A stretch of DNA of 64,000 nucleotides from Bog-756 sp963806455 (lineage in GTDB: Bacteria > Actinomycetota > Acidimicrobiia > Acidimicrobiales > RAAP-2). The translations under genes and the position numbers were made by a program. Shown in pieces: positions 25,976 through 34,917 of the stretch (position 1 is its first letter; every line of letters starts with the position of its first letter). The notes beneath the pieces were generated by a model. That model was not told the origin of the DNA. It ran no database searches and saw nothing but the letters and a program-made list of their open reading frames with translations. The DNA is taken from the NCBI GenBank assembly GCA_963806455.1, contig CAWDXZ010000002.1:868001-932000 (forward strand). Direction: 5' to 3'.

Positions 25976-27418
25976 TCAGCGGCGCTTCCCCTTGCCGCCC
26001 TTGCCCCGGCCCTTGCGCGGCCGGGGTGGCGGCCGGTTCCCCCCCGGCCTGGTCGGTCCGGAGGCCGAGCCGCCCCCGCCCCCGGCGGCCCTGGCGCCCC
26101 CCGAGGACACCCCGGAGCGGACCGACCCGCCGGCCGGGGCGCCGGCCGCCCCGTTGCCCCGGGCCCGCCGGGGGGCCGACGCCGCCCCGGGCCGGATGAC
26201 CCCCGACTGCGGCCTGGCCCGCTGGGACCTCCCGCCCCCCGTACCGCCCATGGCCGCCGCCGCCGCCGGCGTCAGCACAAGAGCACGCTCCCCGCGGGTC
26301 TCGAGCCGCTGGCGGATCGTCGTGTACCGCGGCTCCCGCTCCTTCATGAAGGCGAGGAGGGGCGAGGCGATGAAGATGGAGGAATAGGCCCCACTGGTCA
26401 GGCCGATGACCAGAGCCAACCCGAAGTCCTGCAACGAGGTGGCGCCCAGGATGAAGGATCCCACCACCAGCACCGACAACACCGGGATGATGGCGACCAG
26501 GGAGGTGTTGATGGAGCGGGCCAGGGTTTGGTTCATCGACAGGTTGACCATGTCGGAGTAGGTGATCCGGCCGGACGCCCCGAGGCCCTTGGCGTTCTCC
26601 CGTATTCGGTCGAACACGACGACCGTGTCGTAGAGGGAATAGCCCAGCACGGTGAGGACGGCGATCACCGTGTCCGGGGTGACCTGGAAGCCGGTGAGCG
26701 AGTAGATGCCCACCGTCACCAGGATGTCGTGGACCACCGCCACGATGGCGGCCACCGCCATCTTGAATTCGAACCGGACCGAGATGTACAAGGTGACGGC
26801 GATGAAGAAGACGATGAGGGCCTCGATGGCCTTCGAGGTGACCTGACCCCCCCACGTCGGCCCGACGTCGTTGAAGTCGACGTTCGACGAGGAAGTGTGG
26901 GCCGCCCGGGCCAGCGCGTCCTGGACCTTGTTCTCGATGGCGACGCGTTCCTGCGCCGGTTTGGAGTTGAGGTCGACCTGCACCTCGATCTGCTTGGTGT
27001 GGTTGATCTGATTGGTGAGCTGCACGACCGTCGGCTGGGTCACGCCGGCCGACTCCACCGCCGCGGTCGCCTCGGACACGGTCAAGGTGGGCGAGGTGAC
27101 CAGCCAGGACTGGCCCCCCTTGAAGTCGATGCCCAGGTTGAGCCCGCGGGTGCTGAGGGAGATGACCCCGAGCAGGATGACGAGGGCGGAGGCGGCGAAC
27201 CACCAGCGGCGGTTGCCGATGAAGTCGAACGACGTCTCCCCCCGGTACAGGCGGACGAAGACATTGTGGCGCTTCACGCCGAGGTCGTCACCGCCGAGCT
27301 CCTCGGCGGCGTGCTCGAGCTCCTCGTCGAAGGCCTCCTCGAGCTCGACGGCCGCCTCGTCCGGCTCCGCCGGGGGCGGGCGGCCGTTGCCCCCTTCGCC
27401 GCTCCGGCGCGGGCTCAC
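25976..27418 (-). CDS. secF: Protein translocase subunit SecF
   Basis: This is a 480-residue SecDF component that uses proton motive force to help pull secreted proteins across the membrane. An acidic N-terminal extension (about residues 20-50, rich in EEAFDEELEHAAEELG) precedes TM1. The family motif GLNLGIDFKGGQSW is at about 90, the periplasmic domain follows, and five more helices start near 190 (VLGYSLYDTVVVFDRIREN). The C-terminal 110 residues are disordered and strongly basic, ending in RPRKGRGKGGKGKRR. GTG 27418 overlaps the secD stop by four bases (GTGA), so the two are coupled. Confidence 0.94.
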   Translation of the reverse strand: MSPRRSGEGGNGRPPPAEPDEAAVELEEAFDEELEHAAEELGGDDLGVKRHNVFVRLYRGETSFDFIGNRRWWFAASALVILLGVISLSTRGLNLGIDFKGGQSWLVTSPTLTVSEATAAVESAGVTQPTVVQLTNQINHTKQIEVQVDLNSKPAQERVAIENKVQDALARAAHTSSSNVDFNDVGPTWGGQVTSKAIEALIVFFIAVTLYISVRFEFKMAVAAIVAVVHDILVTVGIYSLTGFQVTPDTVIAVLTVLGYSLYDTVVVFDRIRENAKGLGASGRITYSDMVNLSMNQTLARSINTSLVAIIPVLSVLVVGSFILGATSLQDFGLALVIGLTSGAYSSIFIASPLLAFMKEREPRYTTIRQRLETRGERALVLTPAAAAAMGGTGGGRSQRARPQSGVIRPGAASAPRRARGNGAAGAPAGGSVRSGVSSGGARAAGGGGGSASGPTRPGGNRPPPRPRKGRGKGGKGKRR

Positions 27419-28935
27419 CGGGCCGCCAGTGTGGAGACGCCCAGACCGCTGGCCATGCTCATGCTGCTCGCCTCGCCACCGCCCCTCCGCTGGCCGAGGA
27501 GTATGACGAAGGGTCGGGTGAAGGTGTAGGTGAGGAAGACGTCAAGGATGGTGGAGATGCCGAGGAACAGGGCGAAACCCTTGACTGGGCCCACGGAGAT
27601 GAAATAGAGGATCCCCGCCCCGAGCAAGGAGACGGCATCGGCGGCCAGCACGGTGCGGAAGGCGCTGGCGAACCCCTTGTCCACGCTGCTGCGGATGGTG
27701 CGCCCACTGCGCGCCTCGTCCTTCAATCGCTCGAAGTACACGATGTAGGAATCGACGGTGATGCCGATCGACACGATGATGCCGATGATGCCGGCGAGAT
27801 CGATGGTGGTGCCCAGGGTCTGCCCCATGATGGCGACGATGCTCCACAGAGCGGCACCGGTGACCGCCAGACCGGCCACCACCACCACGCCGAGCAGCCG
27901 GTAGTAGAAGATCATGTACACCATCACCAGGGCCAGGCCGGCCAACCCGGACAGGAGGCCCGCCTGCAGCGAGGCCTTGCCCAGGGTGGGCGAGACGGTC
28001 TGCACGGTGAGGCGGTCGAGCTTGACCGGTAGGGCGCCGTAGGTGAAGTCGGTGGCCAGCGTCTTGGCCTGGTCCTCGGAGAAGCTGCCCGAGATCTGCA
28101 CCTGTCCGTTGAACGGAGTGAAACCGGACTGGGTGGGCTGGGTGATGGGGGCCGAGATGACCTGGCCGTCGAGGTCGATGCCGATGATCTGGTGGAACTG
28201 CTGCTGGGCCAGCGTGTCCCACTGCTTCGCGCCGGCATCGGTGAGGTTCAGGTTGACCGTCCACTGCCCGTTGTTGAGCTGGGCGGTGGCCGAGTGGACG
28301 GCGGTGCCGGTGAGTCCGGCCGGTCCGAGCACGTAGCGCCCGCCGCTGGCTGACCCCGTGCCGGGCAGGATCACCGTGTCGTTCTTGTTGTCCTTGAGGG
28401 GAGAGGTGGACGGGTAGCTGGCGAACTGGGGGTCGGGCTGGATGTTGGTGTTGCTGGTATAGCCGTTGACGTTGCTCGAGTTGGGCGTCACCTGCAGGTT
28501 GGCCTGGGTCAGCTGGGTCGACGGTGAGCAGGTGGGCAGGGGCCCGGTCGAGGGGTTCGCCCCTTTGGCCACCGAGAGCGGGGGCGCGTAGCACAAGGCC
28601 GGCCGGAAGAAGAGCTGGGCGGTGTTGCCCAGGGTGGCCAACACCTTCTGCGAGTTCTTCTCGCCGGGGATCGACACGGCGATCTCGTTCTTGCCCTGGC
28701 TCTCGACCGTCGCCCCGCTGGTGCCGGCATTGACCCGGTTGTTGAGGATGGTCACGATGGTGTTCAGTTGGTCCTGGCTGACCGGACGGTGGGTCTGGTA
28801 CACGACCGACAGCCCGCCGTCGAGGTCGAGGCCGAGCTTCGGCGACCATCCCGCCGCCAGGGTGGCGCTCAGGGCGATGACCGCGATGGCCACCACCGAG
28901 AGCAGGCTGATCCACAGTGATCGCTTGTTCTTCAT
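27415..28935 (-). CDS. secD: Protein translocase subunit SecD
   Basis: This 506-residue partner of SecF starts with one N-terminal helix and the D1 motif LGLDLDGGLSVVYQT. The large periplasmic P1 domain spans about 45-290 and contains a loop around residues 140-200 rich in Asn/Ser/Thr (SNVNGYTSNTNIQPDP). Five further helices follow, with IGIIVSIGITVDSYIVYFER as the conserved D4 region. It lies 6 bp downstream of yajC and overlaps secF, the standard yajC-secD-secF order. Confidence 0.95.
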   Translation of the reverse strand: MKNKRSLWISLLSVVAIAVIALSATLAAGWSPKLGLDLDGGLSVVYQTHRPVSQDQLNTIVTILNNRVNAGTSGATVESQGKNEIAVSIPGEKNSQKVLATLGNTAQLFFRPALCYAPPLSVAKGANPSTGPLPTCSPSTQLTQANLQVTPNSSNVNGYTSNTNIQPDPQFASYPSTSPLKDNKNDTVILPGTGSASGGRYVLGPAGLTGTAVHSATAQLNNGQWTVNLNLTDAGAKQWDTLAQQQFHQIIGIDLDGQVISAPITQPTQSGFTPFNGQVQISGSFSEDQAKTLATDFTYGALPVKLDRLTVQTVSPTLGKASLQAGLLSGLAGLALVMVYMIFYYRLLGVVVVAGLAVTGAALWSIVAIMGQTLGTTIDLAGIIGIIVSIGITVDSYIVYFERLKDEARSGRTIRSSVDKGFASAFRTVLAADAVSLLGAGILYFISVGPVKGFALFLGISTILDVFLTYTFTRPFVILLGQRRGGGEASSMSMASGLGVSTLAAR

Positions 28936-28941
28936 GGCCGC

Positions 28942-29577
28942 TCAGATGATCGGGGGGCCGTCGCCACCGGCCGGGTCCTCGCGTGGGCCGGGCTTCCTCT
29001 TGCGTCGGGACACCGGCCCGCCGCGGCCGGTACCACGCCCCGCCCCTTCGTCGTTGCCCGTGCCCTCGCCGGCTCCGGGCGCCCCCCCGGGGTCGTCTCC
29101 TTCGGGCTCGAGCCGCTGGTGACCGTCTTCGTCCGGGTGGACCTCGTCTTCGTGGCCCTCGTCGTCCTGGTCCCCGAATTCGTGATCCCCGAATTCATGG
29201 CCCTCGTCTTCGTGGGACCCGCCTTCTTCCTCATCGTCGGCATCGGATGGATCCGGCGCCTCCAGACGCCGGATCACGTACTGCTTCAGCACCACGAACG
29301 ACGCTCCGACGCTGGTCTCCAGAGTGATCCGGTCACCGTCGATGTCGATCACGTGCCCGACCAGCCCCCCGGCGGTCAACACCTCGTCGCCCACCTCGAA
29401 GGTGTTCTTCTCCTCTCGGGCCGCCTTGGCCTTGCGCTGCTGGGGACGGTAGATGAAGAAATAGAAGGCCGCGGCGATGGCGACGAAGATCAACAGGGTG
29501 GGGTTGCTGCTGCTGCTCGACTTCTTGGCCGGGGCTGTGGCAGCCAACATGACCAGCGCATGGACAGCCATCAGCAA
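28942..29577 (-). CDS. yajC: YajC-like SecDF accessory protein with acidic tail
   Basis: This YajC family member is a single-helix protein (LLIFVAIAAAFYFFIYRPQQRK) followed by the compact cytosolic domain FEVGDEVLTAGGLVGHVIDI. Typical YajC is 85-120 residues, but this one is 211. The added C-terminal 105 residues are very acidic and His-rich (EDEGHEFGDHEFGDQDDEGH) and then turn basic near the end. The start at 29577 is the most upstream ATG; ATG at 29571 would also fit. Fifty-eight bp separate it from tgt. The acidic tail may pair with the basic tail of SecF, which is inference. Confidence 0.9.
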   Translation of the reverse strand: MLMAVHALVMLAATAPAKKSSSSSNPTLLIFVAIAAAFYFFIYRPQQRKAKAAREEKNTFEVGDEVLTAGGLVGHVIDIDGDRITLETSVGASFVVLKQYVIRRLEAPDPSDADDEEEGGSHEDEGHEFGDHEFGDQDDEGHEDEVHPDEDGHQRLEPEGDDPGGAPGAGEGTGNDEGAGRGTGRGGPVSRRKRKPGPREDPAGGDGPPII

Positions 29578-29635
29578 CCGGACGGAGGGGGATTAGGGGA
29601 CCGCACAGCGGTCTGACACTAGCCCAGCGGCACGG

Positions 29636-30769
29636 TTATCCGGGGCCGCCTCCCCCGGCGTGCCAGGTCTCGCCGATCTGCGACCGGAAGGCCTCGAACC
29701 GGGCCTCGGCGATGGCCGATCGGGCCTCGGCCATCATGCCCAGTACAAAGGCCAGATTGTGGATGCTCAGCAGGCGCCATGCCGTGGGCTCCCCGACCCC
29801 GAGGAGATGGCGGAGGTAGCCGCGTGACCAGCGGGCACAGGTCTGACACGGGCAGTCCGGGTCGAGGGGGCGGTCGTCCCCGCCGAAGGAGGCGTTCCGC
29901 AGGTTGAGGCGCCCGGCGGTGGTGAGAACGGTCCCGTGACGGGCCATCCGGGTCGGGGCGACGCAGTCGAACTGATCGACGCCCAGCGCCACCGCCTCCA
30001 CCAGACCGACCGGGTCGCCCACCCCCATCAGGTACCGGGGGCGGTCGGTGGGCAGATGGGGCAGGGTGACGGCCAGCGCCTCGAGCATGGCCGGGCGGGG
30101 CTCCCCCACCGACAGCCCGCCGATGGCGTAGCCGTCGAAGCCGAGGTCGACCGTGCGCCTGGCGCTCTCGGCCCGCAGGCCCGGATCGGTGCCACCCTGC
30201 ACGATCCCGAAGAGGGCCTGCCCCGCCGGCCGGACCTCGAGCCGGGCGTGATGGCGGCGGGCCCGGGCCGCCCAGGCCGCGGTGCGGTCGACGGCCTCCC
30301 GCAGGACGAGGTGGGAGGCGGGCAAGGTGGTGCACACGTCGAGGACCATCTGGATGTCGGCGCCGATGAGGCCCTGAGCCTCCACCGCCGACTCGGGCGT
30401 GAGTCGCACCCGAGCCCCGTCGTAGACGGACGCGAACGTCACGCCGTCGTCGTCGACGGTCGGGCGGAGGGAGTGGACCTGATAGCCGCCGGAGTCGGTG
30501 AGGGTGTGTCCCGACCAACCGGTGAAACGGTGCAGGCCACCGAGATCGGCCACCACCTGGGCCCCGGGCCGGAGCATCAGGTGGTAGGTGTTGGCCAGCA
30601 CCACGTCGGCGCCGACCGCCTCCAGGTCCCGGCTGTCCAGGGCCTTGACCACGCCCCTGGTGCCGACCGGCATGAACGTCGGGACCGGATAGGCGCCCCG
30701 TTCGGTGTGCACCAGACCGGTCCTGGCCCCCCCGTCGACGGCGGACAGCTCGAGCTGGGCCGGCCTCAC
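29636..30769 (-). CDS. tgt: tRNA-guanine(34) transglycosylase
   Basis: This 377-residue bacterial TGT exchanges guanine for preQ1 at the wobble position of GUN-anticodon tRNAs. The start is GTG 30769, overlapping the queA stop (GTGA). Family marks are TFMPVGTRGVVKALD, the catalytic region SGGYQVHSLRP, GGLSVGE, and VAPTRMARHGT followed by the zinc site CPCQTCARWSRGYLRHLL with its distal His in LLSIHN. Canonical substrate-binding residues appear intact. It forms the classical queA-tgt-yajC-secD-secF unit. Confidence 0.94.
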   Translation of the reverse strand: MRPAQLELSAVDGGARTGLVHTERGAYPVPTFMPVGTRGVVKALDSRDLEAVGADVVLANTYHLMLRPGAQVVADLGGLHRFTGWSGHTLTDSGGYQVHSLRPTVDDDGVTFASVYDGARVRLTPESAVEAQGLIGADIQMVLDVCTTLPASHLVLREAVDRTAAWAARARRHHARLEVRPAGQALFGIVQGGTDPGLRAESARRTVDLGFDGYAIGGLSVGEPRPAMLEALAVTLPHLPTDRPRYLMGVGDPVGLVEAVALGVDQFDCVAPTRMARHGTVLTTAGRLNLRNASFGGDDRPLDPDCPCQTCARWSRGYLRHLLGVGEPTAWRLLSIHNLAFVLGMMAEARSAIAEARFEAFRSQIGETWHAGGGGPG

Positions 30770-31842
30770 GCCCTCCCGCCGTCCCGGTCGACGACCATGG
30801 CGTCCCCGAAGGAGAGGAACCGGTACCCGCGGTCCAGGGCCTCGGCGTACAGGTGCCTCCACACCGGGCCGTAGAACGACTCGACCAGCAGGAGCAGGCT
30901 CGACCTCGGAAGGTGGAAGTTGGTGACCAGCATGTCGACGACCCGGAACGGAAAGCGCCCGTGGATGTAGAGACTGGTCCTCCCGGCCAGGACACCGGTG
31001 GCGGCGGCGCTCTCGAGGGCGCGGACGACGGTGGTACCGATGGCGACCACCCGCTCGGCCGTGGCGCAGGCGTGCATGGTCTCGGGTGGGACGGCGTAGC
31101 GCTCGGAGTGGATCACGTGCTCCTCGGCGGTCGGCGCCGAGATGGGGCGAAAGGTGTCGAGCCCGATGGCGAGGTCGACACGGGCGACGGCCGCCCCCCG
31201 GCCGCGGCACCGGTCGAGCAGCTCGGGAGTCAGATGCAGTCCCGCCGTGGGGGCCGCCGCCGACCGGTGCTCAAGGTCCCGGGGGCGGGCATACACGGTC
31301 TGGTAACGCTCGGGGTCCTCGAGGGGTTCTTTGACATAGGGGGGCAGCGGAGTGGTGCCGACCCGCTCGACCACCGAGGCGTCCAACAGCTCGACCAGGC
31401 GCCGCCCGTCCTCCGTGCCGCCGATGGCCGGCCCGACCTGCACGACCGGTGGCCCACCCGACACCTCGTACAGGGGGGTTCCGTCGGAAAGTCGGCGGCC
31501 GGGGCGCACCAGCGCCTCCCAGGCGCGCGGCCCTGTCCCGGCCGGCTCGAGGAGCAGCACCTCCGCTCTCCCACCCGTGGCCTTGGCCAGGTGGAGCCGG
31601 GCGGTGAGGACCCGGGTGTCGTTGAGCACGACCAGGTCTCCGGGGCGCAACAACCCAGGCAGGTCGGCCACCGTGGCATCGGCCGCCTCGGCATTCCCGT
31701 CGAGGCCGGGGGCGATGAGCAGGCGGGCCTCGGTGCGCAGCGCGGCCGGCCGCTGGGCGACGGCCGAATCGGGCAAGGCGTAGTCGTAGGCGGCCATGGG
31801 GACGCCGGGGTCACCGGGCTGTTCGGCGCGGGCCTCCGACAT
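30766..31842 (-). CDS. queA: S-adenosylmethionine:tRNA ribosyltransferase-isomerase
   Basis: This is a QueA enzyme, about 358 residues, which converts preQ1-tRNA to epoxyqueuosine using the ribosyl group of AdoMet. Marks are AAYDYALPDSAVAQRPA, VVLNDTRVLTARLHLAK, PPYVKEPLEDPERYQTVYA, AAPTAGLHLTPELL and NFHLPRSSLLLLVESFYG. The start is ambiguous: ATG 31842 is chosen here, while ATG 31797 places Met directly before AYDYALP, the family's usual start, and ATG 31851 is also possible. None has a clear Shine-Dalgarno. It lies between ruvB and tgt. Genes for preQ1 synthesis are not in the window. Confidence 0.92.
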   Translation of the reverse strand: MSEARAEQPGDPGVPMAAYDYALPDSAVAQRPAALRTEARLLIAPGLDGNAEAADATVADLPGLLRPGDLVVLNDTRVLTARLHLAKATGGRAEVLLLEPAGTGPRAWEALVRPGRRLSDGTPLYEVSGGPPVVQVGPAIGGTEDGRRLVELLDASVVERVGTTPLPPYVKEPLEDPERYQTVYARPRDLEHRSAAAPTAGLHLTPELLDRCRGRGAAVARVDLAIGLDTFRPISAPTAEEHVIHSERYAVPPETMHACATAERVVAIGTTVVRALESAAATGVLAGRTSLYIHGRFPFRVVDMLVTNFHLPRSSLLLLVESFYGPVWRHLYAEALDRGYRFLSFGDAMVVDRDGGRA

Positions 31843-31932
31843 GGCCACCATGGTGGCAGACCGGGGTCGAGCGCCCCCGTGGCGCCGCCGCCCCCACCAC
31901 CGCTCGCCGGTCCGGCGCCTCGCCACCTCGTC

Positions 31933-33018
31933 TCAGAGCAGCGTGTTCTCGACCGGGTTCAGACCGAGGTGGGCCCAGGCCCGGGGGGCGGCCATCCGCC
32001 CCCGGGTGGTGCGCTGCACCAGGCCCTGCTGGAGCAGGTACGGCTCGTAGGCGTCCTCGATGGTGTCCGGTTCCTCCCCCACGCACTGGGCCAACGTGGT
32101 GAGCCCCACCGCCCGGCCGGCGAACCGCCGGCACAGGACGTCGAGGATGGCCCGGTCCACCTTGTCCAGGCCGAGCTCGTCCACACCGAACACCTCGAGC
32201 CCGTCGACGGCGGCCGTCGAGGTGATGGTGCCCTCGGCCCGCACCTCCACATAGTCCCTCACCCGCCGGAGCAGCCGGTTGGCGATCCGGGGTGTGCCAC
32301 GGGACCGCTCGGCGATACGTCGGGCGCCCTCGGCGTCCACCGGGACCCCGAGGATGGAAGCCGACCGGAGCACGATGGCCTGGAGCTCGACGGTGTCGTA
32401 GTGGTCGAGACGGCCGACGAAACCGAAGCGGTCGCGCAAGGGGCCGGCCACCAGCCCGGTGCGGGTGGTGGCGCCCACCAGGGTGAACGGGGGCAGGTCG
32501 AGGCGAATGCTCCGGGCGGTCGGCCCCTTCCCGATGAGGATGTCCAATTTGAAGTCCTCCATGGCCGGATACAGGACCTCCTCCACCGAACGCTGGAGGC
32601 GGTGGATCTCGTCGATGAACAACACGTCCCCCTCCTGCAGGTCCGTCAGGAGGGCGGCCAGGTCGCCCGCCCGGACCAGCACCGGCCCGGCCGTGACCCG
32701 GAGACCGACGCCCATCTCCGCCGCCACGATGCCGGCGAGGGACGTCTTCCCGAGCCCCGGAGGACCGGCGAAGAGGAGGTGGTCGACGGGCTGGCGGCGT
32801 TTGCGGGCCGCCTCGATGACGATCCTCAGGTGCTCGGTGAGCTGCCCCTGCCCGATGAACTCACCCAGATGGCGCGGCCGAAGGCCGGATTCTTCGGCCT
32901 CTTCGGCGGGTGCGACCCCGGGGTCGACGTCACGCACCGGACCCTCCGGCCCCGTCGGCGCCGCCGGTGGTCCGGGGCCCGCCCCACTCAGGACCTCGCG
33001 CCGGGCGCCCGGGCTCAT
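31933..33018 (-). CDS. ruvB: Holliday junction branch migration helicase RuvB
   Basis: This 361-residue AAA+ motor has a short polar leader, then LRPRHLGEFIGQGQLTEHLR. It shows Walker A FAGPPGLGKTSLAGIVA, Walker B DVLFIDEIHRLQRSVEE, sensor 1 TLVGATTRTGLVAGPLRDRF and the C-terminal winged helix ending TTRGRMAAPRAWAHLGL. The ATG overlaps the ruvA stop (ATGA), so the two subunits are translationally coupled. Confidence 0.97.
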   Translation of the reverse strand: MSPGARREVLSGAGPGPPAAPTGPEGPVRDVDPGVAPAEEAEESGLRPRHLGEFIGQGQLTEHLRIVIEAARKRRQPVDHLLFAGPPGLGKTSLAGIVAAEMGVGLRVTAGPVLVRAGDLAALLTDLQEGDVLFIDEIHRLQRSVEEVLYPAMEDFKLDILIGKGPTARSIRLDLPPFTLVGATTRTGLVAGPLRDRFGFVGRLDHYDTVELQAIVLRSASILGVPVDAEGARRIAERSRGTPRIANRLLRRVRDYVEVRAEGTITSTAAVDGLEVFGVDELGLDKVDRAILDVLCRRFAGRAVGLTTLAQCVGEEPDTIEDAYEPYLLQQGLVQRTTRGRMAAPRAWAHLGLNPVENTLL

Positions 33019-33599
33019 CGGCTCCGGGCCAGTTCGCGCAGGGCCGACCGGACCATCTCCTCCACCGAGGCCTCGCCCTCCACCGATTCGAGCGCGTCCC
33101 TGATCTCGTCGGGCCCGTAGCCGAGACCCAACAGGGCGACACGAACCTCGCCGCGCCCTCCCCCGCCCCCCTCATCGGCCCCTCCGAGGGTCGGGAGGTC
33201 GAGCCGTGCCTTGAGCTCGAGCATCAAGCGGGCCGCCGTCTTCTTCCCGACCCCCGGCACCAGGCACAGGGCGTCGAGGTCGTCCTCCAGCACGGCCGTC
33301 GACAGGGCGGCGGGGGACATCGACGAGAGGATGGACAGGGCCAGTGACGGCCCGACCCCGTGCGCCCCGAGCAGCGCCTCGAAGCAACGGCGTTCGTCGG
33401 CGTGCGCGAATCCGAACAGCACGATGGCGTCCTCGCGGACGTGGGTGTGGACGTGGAGGAACACCTCGCATCCCGGGCTCCCGAGGGATGCCGCCAGCGA
33501 GGCGGGCACTGACACCCGGTAGCCGACCCCCCCGACCTCGACCACCACCTCGCCGGGGGCGGGTCGACCCAACAGCGAGCCCCGCAGCGATCCGATCAC
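33015..33599 (-). CDS. ruvA: Holliday junction DNA-binding protein RuvA
   Basis: This is the 194-residue RuvA. The N-terminal OB fold starts VIGSLRGSLLGRPAPGEVVV and contains HVHTHVREDAIVLFGF. The helix-hairpin-helix pair includes VPGVGKKTAARLMLELK. A flexible Gly/Glu linker (GGADEGGGGGRG) leads to the RuvB-binding C-terminal domain (LLGLGYGPDEIRDALE). The GTG start at 33599 overlaps the ruvC stop (GTGA). A longer open frame upstream to 34070 is not used because it lies within ruvC. Confidence 0.95.
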   Translation of the reverse strand: MIGSLRGSLLGRPAPGEVVVEVGGVGYRVSVPASLAASLGSPGCEVFLHVHTHVREDAIVLFGFAHADERRCFEALLGAHGVGPSLALSILSSMSPAALSTAVLEDDLDALCLVPGVGKKTAARLMLELKARLDLPTLGGADEGGGGGRGEVRVALLGLGYGPDEIRDALESVEGEASVEEMVRSALRELARSR

Positions 33600-34105
33600 G
33601 CCGGGCCCCCGGAGGCGGCAGCCACGGCTCGGCGCAGCGGCTCGGTGGTGAGATGGCACGCCGCCAGGGCCAGGGCGTCGGCCACATCGGGTGGGCTGGG
33701 CGGTTCGGAGAGGCGGAGCACCGAGGCCACCATGCGCTGCACCTGCTCCTTGGTGGCGCCGCCGTACCCGACGATGGCCTGCTTGACCTCGTTGGCGGTG
33801 TACTGGGCCACTTCGCAGCCGGACTGGGACGCCGCCACCAACGCCACGCCCGCAGCCTGCCCGGTGGCCATGGCGGTATGGGCGTTGACTTGGAAGAACA
33901 CCCGCTCGACCACCACCGCCTCGGGCCGGAACTCCTCCACCAGGGCCACGAGCTCGTGGAAGAGGGTACCGAGACGCCCGGGCAGGGGCATGGAGGGATC
34001 GGTCGAGATCACCCCACCGGCCGCGGCGGCGAGACCGCCCGGCCGACGGGTCACGACGCCGTAGCCGCAACGTGACAGGCCCGGATCGACGCCCAGGACG
34101 AACAT
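33596..34105 (-). CDS. ruvC: Crossover junction endodeoxyribonuclease RuvC
   Basis: This 169-residue Holliday junction resolvase has the RNase H-like fold. Metal-binding acidic residues lie in VLGVDPGLSRCGYGVV, in AVVVERVFFQVNAHTAM and in the C-terminal SPPDVADALALAACH. The length is normal. It heads the coupled ruvC-ruvA-ruvB set and follows yebC after 60 bp of non-coding sequence. Confidence 0.95.
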   Translation of the reverse strand: MFVLGVDPGLSRCGYGVVTRRPGGLAAAAGGVISTDPSMPLPGRLGTLFHELVALVEEFRPEAVVVERVFFQVNAHTAMATGQAAGVALVAASQSGCEVAQYTANEVKQAIVGYGGATKEQVQRMVASVLRLSEPPSPPDVADALALAACHLTTEPLRRAVAAASGGPA

Positions 34106-34165
34106 GCGTTCGAGACTAGCGCCACGGGCAGTCGGCGGCGGGGACCCCCCTCCGGGAAGGGACGC

Positions 34166-34915
34166 CTACCCGTTGAAGGCGGCCATCACGGCGTCGGGGA
34201 TGTCGAAGTTGGCGTAGACGTTCTGCACGTCGTCGTGGTCGTCCAAGGCCTCGATGAGCCGGAGCACCCGCCTTGACTCCGACTCGGAGCTGACGGCGAC
34301 CGTGGCGGACGGCACCATCGACAGCTCGGACGAGGCCGGCTCGAGCCCGGCCGCCTCGAGGGCGCCGCGCACGGTCGCCAGGTCGGCGGGGGCGGCGGTG
34401 ACCACCCAGCGTTCACCCTCGTCGGCCAGATCCTCGGCGCCGGCTTCCATGGCCACCTCGAGCACCCGTTCCTCGTCCACGTCCCGGGCCAGCTCGATCA
34501 CCCCCTTCCGCTCGAACTGCCAGCTCACCGCGCCGGGTTCGGCCAGGGCGCCGCCGTTCTTGTTGAAGATGTTGCGGATCTCCGCACCGGTGCGATTGCG
34601 ATTGTCCGACAGGCACTCCACGATGACGGCCACGCCGGCGGGTGCGTACCCCTCGTAGGCGATCGATTCGTAGCGGACGCCTTCGAGCTCGCCGGAGCCG
34701 CGCTTGACGGCTCGGTCGATGGTGTCGCTCGGCACCGAGGCATCGCGGGCCTTGGCGTACACGGCGCGCAGGCTGGCGTTGGCCGACATGTCGCTGCCAC
34801 CTTCCCGAGCTGCCACCTCGACCTGGCGGATGAGCTTGGCGAAGACCTTGGCCCGGGCCGAGTCCTGGGCCCCCTTCCGGTACTTGGTCGTCGCCCACTT
34901 CGAATGTCCCGACAC
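34166..34915 (-). CDS. YebC/PmpR family probable transcriptional regulator
   Basis: This 249-residue protein begins with the family-defining MSGHSKWATTKYRKGAQDSA. Further conserved stretches are IRQVEVAAREGGSDMSANASL, the acidic loop IFNKNGGALAEPGAVSWQFE, and the C-terminal IEALDDHDDVQNVYANFDIP. YebC/TACO1 proteins have been described as DNA-binding regulators and more recently as factors helping translation of difficult peptides; which applies here is not known. The pdxT-yebC-ruvC order also exists in mycobacteria. Its ATG lies 2 bp beyond the pdxT stop. Confidence 0.94.
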   Translation of the reverse strand: MSGHSKWATTKYRKGAQDSARAKVFAKLIRQVEVAAREGGSDMSANASLRAVYAKARDASVPSDTIDRAVKRGSGELEGVRYESIAYEGYAPAGVAVIVECLSDNRNRTGAEIRNIFNKNGGALAEPGAVSWQFERKGVIELARDVDEERVLEVAMEAGAEDLADEGERWVVTAAPADLATVRGALEAAGLEPASSELSMVPSATVAVSSESESRRVLRLIEALDDHDDVQNVYANFDIPDAVMAAFNG

Positions 34916-34917
34916 GG

